Shown: positions 27,201 through 40,534, counted from the stretch's first letter. The stretch is DNA of 64,000 nucleotides from Ascaris suum (GCA_013433145.1 CM024168.1:9370184-9434183); one strand, 5' to 3'. Made by a program: numbers and translations. Notes: a model not told the origin generated them from the letters alone.

Positions 27201-30200
27201 ATCGCGGAGATGTTTTAAAAACGAGCACACTTCGATGAGTGCTTCCCGCGTTTTGTTAAAATTAGCTCATGCTCATCAAAAAATCCTGCCTCAATCTACA
27301 TTTCCACAACACTGATAAAACAGTGTTCTTGAAAAAAATTTGTGGTAACTTTCTGAGGTGATAGTAACGCCGTTTTGAAGACATTCTGGTTGTTAAGAGT
27401 TGTTTGTTTGTGTACGAATGAACCAAATCATCCTTCAACGGTAAATCGTTGGGAAGCAGCCGTATTCACGATCTCCCCACGGAATGCTTCTGTTATCACA
27501 TCGGCATAAAAACGCATTCTTTTGCGCACATTTTTCATCCTTTGAATACATCCCTTCCCTCAATTTCGGTCTCGAAACGAATATATGCAAAGAATATGAT
27601 AATTAATTGGGAAAACTGATAGATAAGTAAGCTATACATGAACTACTGAATATTGTAATATGCCGGGATTTAGAGATCAATAGAAATATAACGATTTAGG
27701 GAAGAAGATAGATGTTTCTTTTTATTTGTTCATACTACTGCCTCAAATACATACGAACGAACGGGTGCAAGCCCCAAATAATGCGGCTACTGTTTTAATG
27801 AAAGCAAGCGAGAATCATTAAGTACTGAAATTAAGTAGAACTTATGGAGCGTACCATCTGATATTCAACTCACTTTTAAGACAGAGAATTATTCAGCGAC
27901 AAAAAAACTTTGGCTAATTTTATTATTCAGTTAAAAAAGTAAACTCTGTGTAAAGCTTCAGTTAACTAGCCGACTTTCACATTAATCTCAACATTGAAAC
28001 AGTACCTGAATCGGATTCTCACTTAGTATTAAAGAGCTTAACATTTACCTTGCCTACTAGTTGAATAAACTTTTACCAACGCCTAACATGAAACTGGTTC
28101 AATGAGTAATGCAGAACGAGACATCATGGTGATGTAAATGACAAAAAATGCTCAGAAAATTAGACAAATCGTGGAATACCTGTTCACCAGTGTCGAGTTT
28201 CTTTTGGCATACGGTACACTGAAAGCACTGTACATGGAAGACTTTATCACGAGCACGCCTCACCAAATCGTTTCTATCCAACGCAACATTACAACCCGCA
28301 CAGCGTGTTCCAAAGCGTCTATAAGAAATCCAAACATGAAGAACATGAGATGGAATGATAAAGCCTAATCGAGTTGATTGTTACCTGATGAGCTTGATTA
28401 AACTATGCAGAGTCTCATACCTCTCATACAACCTCTCTCTTTCTATTGCAAAACTGGTAATCCCTGAGTTTTTACTCGAAGCTACATGAAATTCTTCAAA
28501 TTCCTTTTCAAAGTTCGCTTAAAATTTATTTTATTTGATATTAATATTCAATTGATATTTGCAATAGCGTTGCTTAAAATATGAATGAATATTTAGACTT
28601 TTGTCAGGCGATCATGGACAAATAAGACAGGCTGTATGCCCCCAGAGAGGCTTTAAGGCCGCGAAATATAAGGAAGTGGTCCGCTGGAAAGTATTTAGTC
28701 GCACACGCGTGAATGAAATGAAAACAGCAAGAACAACACTCGAGTGAAATCAAACGACAGCCAGAAAAACGCCAATGATCCATTCACGCAGACTACTAAG
28801 CATCATTTCATAAAAAAGCGATTCATAATGGTGTGCGTAGTAATGAACATGCAATAGCTTAAGTCTACGCAGCCGTCTTGCATAGAAGCGTCTGTGCATT
28901 GCAGTTGCCGATCTTTATACTTCTTCGATGAATTTAAAATGAATTAAAAGGATTGTAAGATATGAAGATGTATTTGAAATAGGCGCAGGATAAAAAAGGA
29001 AAAGGTGGTGGAAGAAAAAAAGCAGATCTCGGCAAAGTATCGCTCGACAGCATTGTTTTTTATTGTGTCACGTCCAGGACCATGTGAGCTAGCATTTTGA
29101 GATGTATTATACGGTTGAGCGCCTTTTTGTTGTCCCAGTGGAGAAAAGCGGAAAAATGATAAACTGCCCTTCACAAATCAACCGCTTCATGGCAGGAAGT
29201 CACCCGACAAAACTTTGTAAATCCTTCGCATCAACGAATTCCTTCCAACGAACCAAGAAGTTTTCGCTTCATACATTCCATACGCGCATGCAATGTCTAT
29301 CGGTGAGCCTGTGTTTATGTATGGATGGGTGTGTATGTGACAGCTCCCCCGACAAGTCTAGCCAAGTGGGACAAGTAAGGCCTGATAGGCCCATTAGTGC
29401 CCTTTCTAATATTACATCCTTGTAAGGCAAGCTTGTAACCTCCAAAAGAGGTTTAAACCCGCATTAAAAGCAAATGGCCCTCTCGAAACAAATAGCAAGG
29501 TGCCCACACTATTTTTCTTTTCAAAACAAGCACTCTTCTTAACGTGCACAAGCAATATTATTATATATCCTCGTTTTCTTGATCTATTTTGCCTAAATAT
29601 GTAAAGGAACCTTTTATAGGGCACAATTGTACGCGAAACTTTGTAACGGCATGCTGTACTCTTTGTTTGCTGCAGAAACTTCAACTGTGAACCCTTATAG
29701 AATAAGCTGTGAATAGTCGCCCGTTTCCTCATAATTGCGTGCAGCCAATGGGCATCGCGTGCGTTTCTATATAACTAACACCCTACGAATGCATTTCTAT
29801 ATAACTAACATTGTAAATATAAGGCTGTTTTTAGGCGTTTTGTAGAGTTGTGCAAGAGGCGCTCTTTTTACTTAAATTTATGCAAATTTAAGAAGGCGCA
29901 CCGATGCGATGATGCGATTTTTGTGAATTTATGCAGAAGTGCAGCATGCATAGCCCACGTCTGCGCGCAAGCGTGCATGTTTACCTGTCCGGTCTATAGT
30001 TAACCTCATTGATCATAAAAGCTATAGTAACAAAATCTAGTGCATACGATCCGCACAGAATAACCTTTGTGTAAGCACCAAATTTTATCCAAATTGAACA
30101 CCTCTATGAATTACTGATATTCAAGAGTTCTATAAAATTTGCGATATTTGATGCCCGCTCAGTTCAGGCAGAAAACGAGTTTACAGTGGATATTTGCAGC

Positions 30201-32629
30201 TGAGAATTCTTACAATTGGTTTGTTTCGTAAGTAGAAACGTGCGAAGCTTGATCCTGCTAAAGCTTACATTTTGCAAAAAGCCTACATCCTGCTAAAGCT
30301 TATGTAACCTTACTGACAGCTACACAATCTCACAGAAGAGACAAACTCCTCTCCACCGCAGCTGACTACTCATTCTGAAACCATTTAATTTTATAAAGCC
30401 CTGAGTGTCTTTTAATTATGAACACAACGAGCACTCAGCAGAACGAGTTGGAGCCAACGTTGCATCACATCCACTGAATTTCACCTGCGTAGTCCGTTAC
30501 GCTCACGGAATTGAAACTATCGAAAGGACTATAGATATATAAATAGTAGCTCATAAAAGCGTGGCAACAGTGCGGTGCATTCCTACAAGAACTTGCAAGA
30601 ACATACCTACGCATAGGTGAGAAGTATTTCTCTTCAGACTTTCAACAAATTTTTCGATGAAATTCCTTCCACCTTGCGGAACCAAGAGGCATCAGTCGGT
30701 CGTCACTAGTTAAAATATCATTCCAAAAAGCAAAACGCCGCGTGAGCTGCTCGTCCACACAACCAAACAAGGCGAATGATAAATACGCCGTGCGAGTGGA
30801 AGTGAAAGAAAATCCATAAAATGCACTAATCCCCATACACACAGCCAAACGAGTGCATGCAACAGCTTTGCCCAATTGTCGGTTTTCAATGGATCGTGAG
30901 ATCAAATCCACCCACCTCATTCCAACAAACAAAATTTCCCGGTAGAATAAAATACAAGAGAGAGAAGAGATGGGGGGGGGGGGGGAGCGGTTGAAACAAT
31001 AGAAGGGGAAAAAACATTTAACGGGTTAAAAACTGTTTGAACATCTACCCACGCATGTCAGAGAAAACGATTTGCATATCAAAATGAGCAGAGATGTTTA
31101 AGGAGCAAACAAGAAAACACCAGAAAATTCTGAACATAACAAAAACTAATGCGCCTCAAGAAAATGACAAAGGAAAAAAAGAAACTGCATAATCATCAAG
31201 AACATCAGAAAAATTCGTTTATCGTTTCAAAGCAATTTTCAAACAGCAATAAAGGCTAGCGACGGCATGTGATTCCTTTATGTATCGGACTGTGTAGTGT
31301 GAAGGATTAGCCCATAGCAAAAGGTTTGACTCTTTTCTCATCCTCCATATCACCATTTATATCACCTTTCCTACCCACAACGATGAATTTACAATATATT
31401 TGGTTGTACGGAAAAAAATGGAACGTTCAACTCTCATAGGCATAAGTTTGTTAGGCATAACGTCACTCCCAAAAAAGAAACAACACATTGAACGCAATTC
31501 TGATAACGTTGCATAAGCGCATTTAGGCAGTGGACATAGAATGTTGGATCGCTAGAATCTAAGAAATTCTGGAAAGCATTTCGGAGACCCGTCTCCTAAC
31601 ACAGTTGTCTCTCCTCTAGGTGACGAAACAAATGGTCAGCGGAACCCTAGGAACATGAGAGATAAAAGAGGATTCGCAACGCTATCCTAGTATGTGAACG
31701 GGTTAGAAATATGTGAATTCGTTTACGCAATTATGATTTTTGTTTCGGGGAAGGAACAGACTAGGTGCTAACCTTAGCACGATCGTGGCATAATGAACGT
31801 AGTGGGGAAAATGCTGCAGTTCCGGAAGCTTTTATAATTGGAAATGATATATCCTCTTTAATGCACTTTTTCTGCAGAATAAAAACGCATTTGAAGAGTT
31901 GAATAAACGTTGAAAATTGCTTGCCATTATTTGAGGCAAGTTATCTTGCCTCAAAAACGTAGAGAGGACAAGGAAGATACTGCGCTTCCCTAAAACGCAC
32001 ACCACCTTTTCGATAGGTGAATAAGAAGGGATCGATGCAATTCCCTCTGCATATGCAAAAATGCTGATGTAATATTCAATTAATTCCTCACTACTCAAAC
32101 TAACATGTTAACTAACATGTTAAACAACGCACTTCCGACAACATCGAGATTTTCAACGCAACACGAATTCGTCTGATCTAGCTGTTACTGGCGAACAAGT
32201 GTTCCTATCAGTACCAATCTATCTGCGATTCTCAAAGTCTGAAGTGCCCATTCACCTAGGCCAGATTCATGCATACGAAGTTAACCATTACGCATATGCA
32301 CAGTGTCATGTGATTTTAATAATGATTCTCATTTAAAGCGGAAATAACCTTCATTAATGCTTATAAGCTAAACAATTCATGTCGCAATAAGTCAGCGGAC
32401 TAATGGAGAAGGTGTAGGTGGAAAGAGATGAGACGTGATTGAGGAAAAATCGAGCATACCTTGAGAAATCTTGTCTGCATAAAATTAGACCATCCCTTGA
32501 GAAGCAAGTCTCGGTGAGTGGTTCCTTGCAGTCAGCACACTGAATGCACGAGGCATGCCATGTTTTATCCAAAACATGGAAAACATATCGGTCGAGAATT
32601 GCTGTATTACATCCACCACAGATCGCCAT
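12174..32629 (-). CDS. lin-11: LIM-homeobox transcription factor, lin-11/Lhx1-Lhx5 class (six exons, 3' end missing)
   Basis: Join, in transcript order: 32629-32460, 28318-28180, 26851-26794, 15204-15133, 14559-14501, 12275-12174 (complement). The 600 nt read as 200 uninterrupted codons, and every junction keeps phase with GT donors and AG acceptors. LIM1 is residues 4-54 with ligands C4, C7, H25, C28, C31, C34, C51, D54. LIM2 is residues 63-117 with C63, C66, H85, C88, C91, C94, C114, D117. An acidic linker follows (about 123-150), then homeodomain positions 1-46 (residues 155-200), very close to the Lhx1/lin-11 family. Proteins of this family are nuclear; the LIM domains bind Ldb/CLIM cofactors and the homeodomain binds DNA. 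In C. elegans LIN-11 acts in vulval and uterine fate and in neuron identity. Homeodomain positions 47-60 (including the WFQNRR motif) and the C-terminal tail were not found. Introns are 4141, 1328, 11589, 573 and 2225 bp. lin-11 is the best symbol because the linker resembles nematode LIN-11; the mec-3, ceh-14 and lim-6 classes fit less well. Confidence 0.95.
14501..14559 (-). CDS. lin-11: lin-11 exon 5: start of the homeodomain
   Basis: The 59-nt exon has acceptor caaattag and donor CAG|gtttct. It encodes [20 protein letters not shown] (residues 147-166). The [12 protein letters not shown] segment is the N-terminal arm and start of helix 1 in the LIN-11/Lhx1/Lhx5 homeodomain. The basic KRRGPR part is the minor-groove arm and a likely nuclear localisation signal. 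Confidence 0.95.
15133..15204 (-). CDS. lin-11: lin-11 exon 4: acidic linker between LIM2 and homeodomain
   Basis: The 72-nt exon has acceptor ttgcag and donor G|gtaatt. It encodes a glycine run and then a strongly acidic stretch, [20 protein letters not shown] (residues 124-143) plus DDI. Nematode LIN-11 carries a similar Ser-Glu-Cys and Asp/Glu-rich linker here. The family motif is weaker than in the LIM and homeobox exons, but the phase fits exactly on both sides. Confidence 0.88.
22709..22775 (-). mobile_element. Penelope-like element relic (hammerhead-like segment)
   Basis: On the minus strand the order is CTAATGATG, a small stem-loop AAACCAATAGGTTT (22753-22740), GAATCGAAGGGTCGAAAGC and a GC-rich block. 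This resembles the TGATGA ... GGTCGAAA segment in terminal repeats of Penelope-like elements, which often carry hammerhead ribozymes. The core differs from the CUGAUGA consensus at one base. No reverse-transcriptase remnant was seen nearby. Confidence 0.35.
23099..23248. repeat. 30-nt minisatellite, five units
   Basis: Five consecutive 30-nt units start at 23099, 23129, 23159, 23189 and 23219 with the pattern ga[gt]-ctg-cac-aag-ttg-tat-aag. A sixth, more diverged unit of 29 nt precedes at 23070. In the plus frame each unit is a decapeptide such as [10 protein letters not shown]. It lies in lin-11 intron 3, antisense to the gene. Confidence 0.85.
26794..26851 (-). CDS. lin-11: lin-11 exon 3: end of LIM2
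   Basis: This 58-nt exon has acceptor tttttgcag and donor G|gtgagtg. It encodes [19 protein letters not shown] plus one base. It supplies the last LIM2 ligands C114 and D117 and so completes the second zinc finger. The phase (one base left over) matches exon 4, which starts with GA to give Gly123. Exon 3 is followed by the gene's largest intron within the window, 11.6 kb. Confidence 0.95.
26994..27065. repeat. 24-nt tandem repeat, three units
   Basis: Three 24-nt units, actaat...ctagctagagcttca-like, at 26994-27017, 27018-27041 and 27042-27065, with a few differences each. They lie in lin-11 intron 2, about 150 nt from the LIM2 exon at 26851. Confidence 0.85.
28180..28318 (-). CDS. lin-11: lin-11 exon 2: first two thirds of LIM2
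   Basis: The acceptor cttatag precedes 28318 and the donor CAG|gtattc follows 28180. The 139 nt complete an Arg codon from exon 1 and encode residues 57-103, including [25 protein letters not shown] and [10 protein letters not shown], which are characteristic of LIN-11/Lhx1 LIM2. Ligands C63, C66, H85, C88, C91 and C94 are here. The exon ends in phase 0. Confidence 0.95.
29764..29810. repeat. direct repeat of 17 nt, 30 nt apart
   Basis: tttctatataactaaca occurs twice within lin-11 intron 1, with the starts 30 nt apart. Confidence 0.8.
31930..31955. repeat. hairpin, 11-bp perfect stem with TTAT loop
   Basis: TTTGAGGCAAG (31930-31940), loop ttat, CTTGCCTCAAA (31945-31955). It lies in lin-11 intron 1. 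There is no T-tract or other terminator context, which would not apply in this genome anyway. Confidence 0.9.
32460..32629 (-). CDS. lin-11: lin-11 exon 1: start codon and complete LIM1 domain
   Basis: The ATG at 32629-32627 opens directly with MAICGGC, matching the usual position of the first LIM cysteines in Lhx1/5 proteins (MVHCAGC-like start), so it is taken as the true start. The exon holds all eight LIM1 zinc ligands and ends AG|GTATGC, leaving two bases of an Arg codon. No AG acceptor lies right next to the ATG. A leader AG at about 32661 (aatcag) could serve cis- or SL trans-splicing, which is an inference. Confidence 0.95.
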
Positions 32630-35600
32630 TTGCAAACAAAATGCAGTAGCGATGCTGATTAGAGGTCAACGCCAGAATTTCTGATTCTTGTACGTGGTCA
32701 GAAGCAAATAGTAGCCAGACACTGACGCCACGAAGTAGCACACGACCTCTGAGTTGTCTTAATTCATGTACAAGTCTTGAAGCACCAAATGCTGAACTTG
32801 AACCACAAGAACAATGAGCCTCTAAACGAATGAATCAATCAGTTGTTAAGCCTGAACTAGAAATTAACGCAAGAAAGAGGTTTCAGATGGTTGGGATTTA
32901 GCCAAGCGGAAACGAATTCCACTGAAAAGTTTTGGGCACCTAAGAAAATCTAACGAGTAATGCAAACAACTAGAGAAAATTGACCTCCAACAGGACCTCA
33001 AACTACAGTGCCAGTTTTATAGCTTAACACTCTTATGCAGTTCAGAATCGATTCCGACTAGTTTAGCTAGAATATTGCCAGCCGGCTGCATCTGAGAAAT
33101 ATAAGAACCAGCATAAGGCAACCAAAAGTCTTGAACGGTTGCCTCAATTGAAATATGCAGAAATTTTAATTAGCTTGCTGCCTAAACAATAGAAAGATGT
33201 TTGTTAATAGCACGCAAGACCAACACAGCGACGAACACAACCCAACGCAACGTCCAGGCAATCGCAGGCACTCAACGCGAAACGCATGCGAACTGGCTGC
33301 AACTATGGGCGGAGTCCACACAAGCATACGGTAGTATCTTGGCTGGCGTTACCTACCGCGACGCGACAGCTGCACACGCGTTGCGTCGAGCAGCGATGAG
33401 GTAAGTTGAGGAGATGACGTATGTACTAGGACGAAGAGAGTGGAAGTGATGGAATCGAGGTGGATAAATTTTTAAAAGGTGACTTTTGGGACGAAGAGAG
33501 GATTGAAATAGGATTAAAGCCGAGTCGACTGCACTGTGGCCCACTCCCCCCCCCCCCCACCTGAGGGAAAAATCCGAAACCCGTAGAAGCAAATACTGGT
33601 CATGCTAGCGATTTAGTAGCAAATGAAACGAACAACGCAAAATGTTAGCGAAACGAATTTTTTGCCGTTTCCGTGTATTAAAGCAACCATGTACAGAATT
33701 GCTGAATTAACGATAGAAGAAACGTCAAGTTACGAATTTTCTTGCAATAGACCTCCGATTGTATAAATATGACTGTAGAAAGGTGAACAACGATCACTTG
33801 CAGAGGCAGCATAATTGAGGCCAAACAAATAATCTGCTCGTTCTTTATATTTGAGAGGGTTGCAAAGAATTCCATGTGAAATTTTAATGCAAGGAGGAAG
33901 CATCGAATAGTGAAAGCGATAAGGCGTCATATAAACAAGCGTGTTGATTTGCGATAACGCGCTGAGTGTCCACTGGTGGAGATAACCTTATCGCAAATTA
34001 ACATACTGCTTGGGGGTATCGTAAATGGATGAAATAACGCTGTCAAATCAGTGATAGTGTTTCGACGAGTATTCATCGTCAATAAGCAAGAGTGCGCAGC
34101 ATAAGATATCGCTTTGTGCCCTAAATAAAACATATATACGCGAAATCCAACAAAACATTTCAAAGCCTGCTACAGGAATAGTTGCTAATGTCGGCTCACT
34201 GTCATTTCCAAGTTTGTTTTATGAGAACGTATCACGGCGATGTCATGTCTGTGCATAAGTACGTGTCTGTGTCTGTGCTAAAGCACAAGTTCACCTCAAC
34301 AACCACTGCTGTTGAACATATGGAGCCTAGTGTTTGTAATATGCGCCGGAGGTCGACCTCCTTCGATCGCCAACTTCAACTTCAAATATGATCGCAATCG
34401 ACGATTTTGTGGCAAAATCGTTACCTTCATAGGTCGATAATTTTGATCCATCAAATTCGAAAGATTTGATAGATTTTCCTTCTATCGCGAAAAAAACGAA
34501 TGTCTTATGGGAGCTGACTTTATTTTTACATGAAGGAATCGTACTGTAATTAAGCCATATGAGATTTTCCGACTTTACACTTATTTGGTAACCAAAATAC
34601 TTATATGCTGCCATATCGATATTGGCAAATATTGGTGTTGCTAACCAAAAAGCCAAAAAATCTTTTGCTGATAACTCTTGATAACATAAAATGTGAAAGC
34701 ACATATTTTGCCATCTCCCCCGAGTTATGTACCAAAGAGAGGCGTTCCCAGACTTGCTACAGATGAGTTTTAGAGAGCAAAAAGAAAAACAGGAATATCG
34801 TCATTGATGGGTTCCAGCGAGAGGAGCTCTCACCCCTGAAATTCGACACACAACGAACCAAATTGAACTGTCGTTGCCTGCTTCAGACAACTCAGTCAAT
34901 TTGAATGGAAAAAATGCCGCGTACAAAGCTCGAGCTCGATCTCAAATTTCCATTTCGAGATGGGTCAGCTCTATTATAACATGAATGGGACAGCTCAAAT
35001 CTAACACAATCCTGCCAAATGCACAGCGATGTACATCAGTTGCTCATTCATGTAAGATCTCTCATTAGAACGCTGCCGATATAAACAGCACTATTCAACG
35101 AAGTGTTCATTATTGGACAGCCGACTAAAAAAAGTGTAATAGTTAAGAAGGTGGCCAATATTTTTGGAATATATTTATACTTCCTCATATGAGCTTCAAT
35201 CGTAAAAATCGGAGCAGGAATAATAAAGCAATAATGTTTGCGATTTGGAGAGAATAAATACGCAATCATTCAGTAGCTCATTTGGCTTGGCGTGTTTTAA
35301 CCGGTGCCATAAAGAAGGAGGGGGATGAGCCAACAGAAAAGGAAATGCCCTCTCTCCCTTCCTCCTCTCCCACATCCGCCCCTCCCTACTGCTGAATGAA
35401 ATACTTGTTTAACAAAATGTAAAATGTACTAAAACTAGCACTTAAAAAGAGGACTCAAACTGTCACCATAACCACGCCTCCATGGGTAAGCCAGATCGAT
35501 GATGGCTCACAGTAAAGGCAAAAACGGTTTCACATACAAAGTCGGGAAACTGAAAGTACAGAATTAAACACTAGGATACTTCACCGGTGTCTGATATTAC

Positions 35601-38600
35601 CTTGTATGTTACCTTCAACTTATAGTTTCTGAGATCCAAAACAGCGCAGAAGTGCAGAGGAGACTCAGGTGAAGGCAGCCTGCCAACAGCTCGGAATGTG
35701 TAGCCAGCAACTGAAAAAAAGTTCTATGCAAATTGCAAGCACAACTTCAGATAAGTGGCCGACGGTTCTTAGCGCTTTATTCCCAGTCCTCCACTGCCTA
35801 GTTTTCCAACTCACTTCAAGCTTTCAGATATTGAGGTTGCTCTAAGTTAAACAAAGAGCCTTTTCCATTCTTCAGCGCGTGCAGTATTCCATATGAGCAC
35901 ACCAAGCTAAACGCTGCTACTCTCCTGTTAGCGCTGAATTCGAGTCGCACAACTCCGAATGCACTGCCTTCTCCTGTTAGCTCTCATTTCTAGGGGAAAT
36001 TTTACTCCACCGACCACTGTTTGCAAAAAAAGAAAATCATTGCAAGTCCTTGACTACCACTATGCACCCGTGAACTTCACCTGACACCCGTCATCTTGCA
36101 CAACAACCTGACTGGAGAAACTCGCCCGATTGAACAAACATAAATGAGGAGTGAAAAACGTGTATGACTGATGCTGCCAAATACGAACTAACAGCTGAGA
36201 AAGTCAGCCAGTGCAGTACTAGTAGTAGTGCCCAGTATACGTCTTCTGCATTCTACCGGCGTCAACAATCATTTTCAACAGTTGCCATCAAACAAAAAGA
36301 TTTGTCTTTATACGGACCGATTGAGCAAGATGAAAAAACCGACTATTTTACAGCGGTTCGACCGGTATAAGTCTTCAAATCTACAACGCACGCAAGCCTT
36401 TCGTTCCTTAAAATATCAGTAACTGCTCTGGAAGTTGATGGATCAATGTGGAAGATCGTAGAGAACGTCATCCTAGAGTGCGCGTTTTAATCAACAATTT
36501 TCTAAATTTAACCTAGTTGCTCCCACATAGAAATTTTCTAGAAGACAAACAGACGCATACAGACAAGCGCAGACACGACATTGACGAAATGAATTTTCAT
36601 GAACGCACTAAAAATAAAAAATTTTGGCTTTTCCACGTTTTATACAGGGCAGAATCAAAAGTTACTCTCGTTAGGTCTTCGCTCTCAAACGATGGGGCAT
36701 TTTCCTGCGAAATATTTTTGCACCAATTACATTGATACAAATATTTTTGCAAATTTGCTGCCGAACATTCGAAGTCGGAAGAGAGATCGATCAGAACTAA
36801 AACAAATGGGGAAGCGTGATAGATGGGTTGGCACGATGTGCGCTTTTTTGGCCGGCTGACCATATCAATCGGAATTGAAATCCACAAAAATTAGATGAAA
36901 ATACGCTGAAATCTTGTATGTCTTAACCAAAGCGACTGCTTTATAAAAAACATCCATTTTTGTGCAGTTTTGCTGATTTGCATGTTCTATGTGCGCGTCT
37001 GTGTCCCTCTGTCTGTTTGTACATTTGTCTCATGTGCTCGTGCTGGCCCCAAATCGGCGTCCTTTCGGATTTCACTTTAAAATCGAGTGAATGTAATGTA
37101 AAGGATGATTTTTACAAGAAATCTCAATTCTGAGCGGACCACAGAAAAACAAACACCTTCTAAAAAGTCCTCACAAGCGGTGTGAACCATTTTGCAGACT
37201 TCCTTCCTAGTTGCTGGCCTATGAAACTGGTTGTTCAGCTATGCGGAATGCAAAGCGCCGGCCGTCCAGCTCCTTCCACACACTTTCAATCTGACCAGCG
37301 GCGAAATGCGATTCCACCGACAACAAACGATGCAAAATTTTAGGCAATTTTCAGCTATCGTGACACTTCGCTCATTGCTAGAAAAACGTTATGTTATTGT
37401 AGGCGGTCTTCTTAACATCCACATTACTTCTACAACCAAACTTCATAACTCTAGTTCTGCATAAGCACTGCCTCACAGAAGGACATGTCTATGTGCAGGT
37501 AAGAACAGGTGTTCGTCATTTCGCACTTTGGGGGTGCAAACTTGTAATAACAAATGAAAATTATGCCTTCGGACTGTCCATGAAAGAGACGGAAATGTTC
37601 TGTTTTGCTAATATTCTACCCTCGCTTACTTAATAAGAACTACATATTGATGAGGAGGGTTAAGCACTCGATTTCCTAATCTGAAGCGTCATAAAAAAAG
37701 AGGAAAGGGATAGGAAGATGAATCAGGCATATTAGCACGATAGGTGTTTTTTGCAATGCAGTTCATCAGCATGATCGATTACGCCAGTATTGATAAGAAA
37801 TGGAATTGCAAACCCCCTCGAACTAGCTACACTTTGGGTACATATTCTAGAGAAGAATTCGTTTCCACGGCATCGAAGAGTCTATAGGTCATAAAGGCGA
37901 TGTTTGACATGGATGCAATCGGCCTCGGGAGTTTTCCACAATAGCAGAATGTCGTTTAATAAACACAAGTTTTATGGTGTCTGAGTTGAAACTATCCGGT
38001 AAGCTGACCGGCAGAAAAATAAATACATATTGACGGACATTGCAATTGAATAGTCGGGAGTCACTACTGCCCCTTTTCAGGAAATTACCTGAGGGTTTCT
38101 TTGCCACCACCGAACTTCCATAACTTTAATGTTATTTCAACTTCTGGAGCTGTCGGGAAAAATCGAGGAAAATCATCATTTCTCCTCGAGTAAATTTTCA
38201 CATGCAATAAGAGCTCGAATTCGCGCACTGAAATAAAAAAATCGAAACTTCTGCGCCTTAGCCAATTTCTGAGAATCCAGCCAATTCCTATCAGCGCTTA
38301 AAATGTTTGAGCTATTGTATAGAAAATTCCAGAAGTTGCTGAGAGATGTGAACGCTTTTCGGCTCTCCCTCTTCGTTAAGCGTTAATCCGAGAAACAAGG
38401 CTATGACATTAATATAAACTATTTCCTGATGTGATACAATGCTAAATCGTGCTTCACCGCGCCCAATTTTAGGAAAACTTTGCGACCCGTCATTTTTGAT
38501 TAAAACTTCGACATCCTCTTCCAAACAAAATTTGCGACTCCCCGTACTGAGTTTTTGTTCCATTATCTGTGCAGAAATTGCGTTTTGCTCGATATGCTCT

Positions 38601-40186
38601 CAGAATTCGTCTTTTAAGTAATCAAATCGAAACCTGAGCATTATTATTGCCAACAAATGACACTATTTAGCTTATGACAACTGGCGGGTTTTTCTCCGAC
38701 CGAAAAAAACATCGAATGCGCTTAATTTTTCCGTATTTTTGGACGATTACTGCTCAAGGCTCTTAAAATCACATTTACTGCTGCACTTGTTTACAAACTA
38801 GTCGCCAGCTTGCTCCCTGAAAACCTCGGAATTGCTGCCAGCTTCCTCTAACTGGGTGGACTTTGTTGGGACGGGGTTGAGGGGGCAGGAAAGGGCTCGA
38901 AATGGGGAAGACACTGTCCATGTGCAGTTCATTTCACCATTTTACAACTACAGGCAGCATAACCAACGAAATAAGCGGGAACACGTACCAAGGACACTGG
39001 TAAGATATACAGTTTTTGTAGCTCGGCCTCTGCTTACGCTATACCTACCGAGTCAGTTTTCAAACGGTAATGAAGCGATACCTCAAACGTCACTTCTTAC
39101 GTAACCTCAGAGTTGTAGAATAAAATGGTTTAGTGACTTGTAGAGAAGTGACCAATTTGAAAGAAATTGAAGTTAGAGGATTAGTTTTGCATGTGGCTAA
39201 ATCTATCAAACTTCATCGACATGCCTCATATGGTTTATGAGTTTAAACTAGCGCACACACAAATTCGCACGAGCACGCGCCTATAAATCATGCTTGCACA
39301 ATCCGCTTCTTGCAAGAAAAAAGTTGAAAACGAGTGTGAAAAAAGCAGATATATAGAGAGTGTCATACATAATAGGCAATTTAAAAAAAAGTTGCGCATT
39401 TCAGGGGAAGTATATGTGGGATGCCATTCTACGATTCTGGTCGGAGGCTTATAAAGTTCCCAGCCTATCAAGATGTTTTAGGGAAAGGAGAGTGAGAGTT
39501 ATAGGGTATGTAATAGAGCATGTGAACAAGTAACCACTCTCTCAACGTTAAATTCAACGTTTTCTTCGAAATTTTCTGCGATCAGCAAACAAGCAAACGA
39601 CGACACTACAGTGACTTTTTGCAAAGAACAATCGAAATTTGAACGATTCGAAAAGAATGAAAATATCACTTTTTTCAGCTTTGGTGATCTTAGAGTTGCG
39701 ACTGATATGGTCATTGCACTTTTCATCCGCCAGCTGATTCACCCGGTGGATCGTGGATCATCGAAGAGCTAGAATTACAATAGCGAGGTGTTGTATTCCC
39801 GAGTCTGATTCCTGGGCGGAAAGAGCATTGAGCATTAAGGTCATAGCGTGTACTATATTAAAAGTGTCCGTTAAGCACACGCTTGTAAAATCACCACTCT
39901 AAAAAACACAAACACCTTTCACAAGAATAATGAGCGAAAACGCTCAAAGACAACGCAATGCCCCAAATATGAAGGCTCAAACAATTAGATGAATGTGCAC
40001 ATCATATATTCTCAACACCTCAATTTCAGTAATTTTCATTGCTTGGATTTACACTGTTACCACCACATTGTGCTCGCAATTCATGCAATATATGACATCT
40101 ACAATCACGATGCGACTCAGCTGTGAACTATAAAATAGGAAGCGTTTAGCAGTTGCAAGCAAGTTTGCAGAAGATGAACTTTGCGC

Positions 40187-40255
40187 TGTGCCTGTTGGGA
40201 ATCGAACCCCAGTCGTTTAGAAGGCAACTACGCCCATCGTTACGCCACAAATGAC
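40187..40255 (-). pseudogene. tRNA-like pseudogene or tRNA-derived SINE head (Arg-TCT-like)
   Basis: On the minus strand TGTGGCGTAACGATGG (D-arm-like), CCTTCTAAAC (anticodon-loop-like, TCT) and GGGGTTCGATTCCC (T-arm, box B-like) appear in tRNA order and spacing, ending GGCACA. Acceptor arms and the anticodon stem do not pair well, so a working tRNA is unlikely. Confidence 0.5.
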
Positions 40256-40534
40256 AGCAACTTAGAGCTGCGGCTTGTGAACAGTTACATCTTCTCGAAA
40301 AGGAATTTCTTTTAATAGGCGAGTTGCGCGGTTTCAGATTGAGTAAAAGAGGCAGTGGAAAGCCAAATCGGCGCTATCGCTCTGAATTCTTAGCTGATTC
40401 GCTGACCGTTCTTTTCAATGGCGTTTTTCCTCATCCTCTTAAAACGAACAACTAAATCAAGAAACATCTTCTCGAACGAAACGAAATGACGAACGAATTC
40501 ATGTTAGAAGCTCGAGGGGGTGATTCAGTTGAGT

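Larger units (their letters stand above)
28319..32459 (-). other. lin-11 intron 1 (4.1 kb)
   Basis: The intron between LIM1 and LIM2. It contains a 30-nt-spaced duplication near 29764-29810, a G14 run at 30972-30985, a perfect 11-bp hairpin at 31930-31955 and a short tandem/palindromic repeat near 32098-32123. The open frame at 30642-30932 shows no family motif. Confidence 0.6.

Noticed and set aside
33201..33420. GC-richer block as a coding exon
   Set aside because: The open frame has no homology and CpG content fits a promoter or leader better, so it is left as a note in the upstream region.
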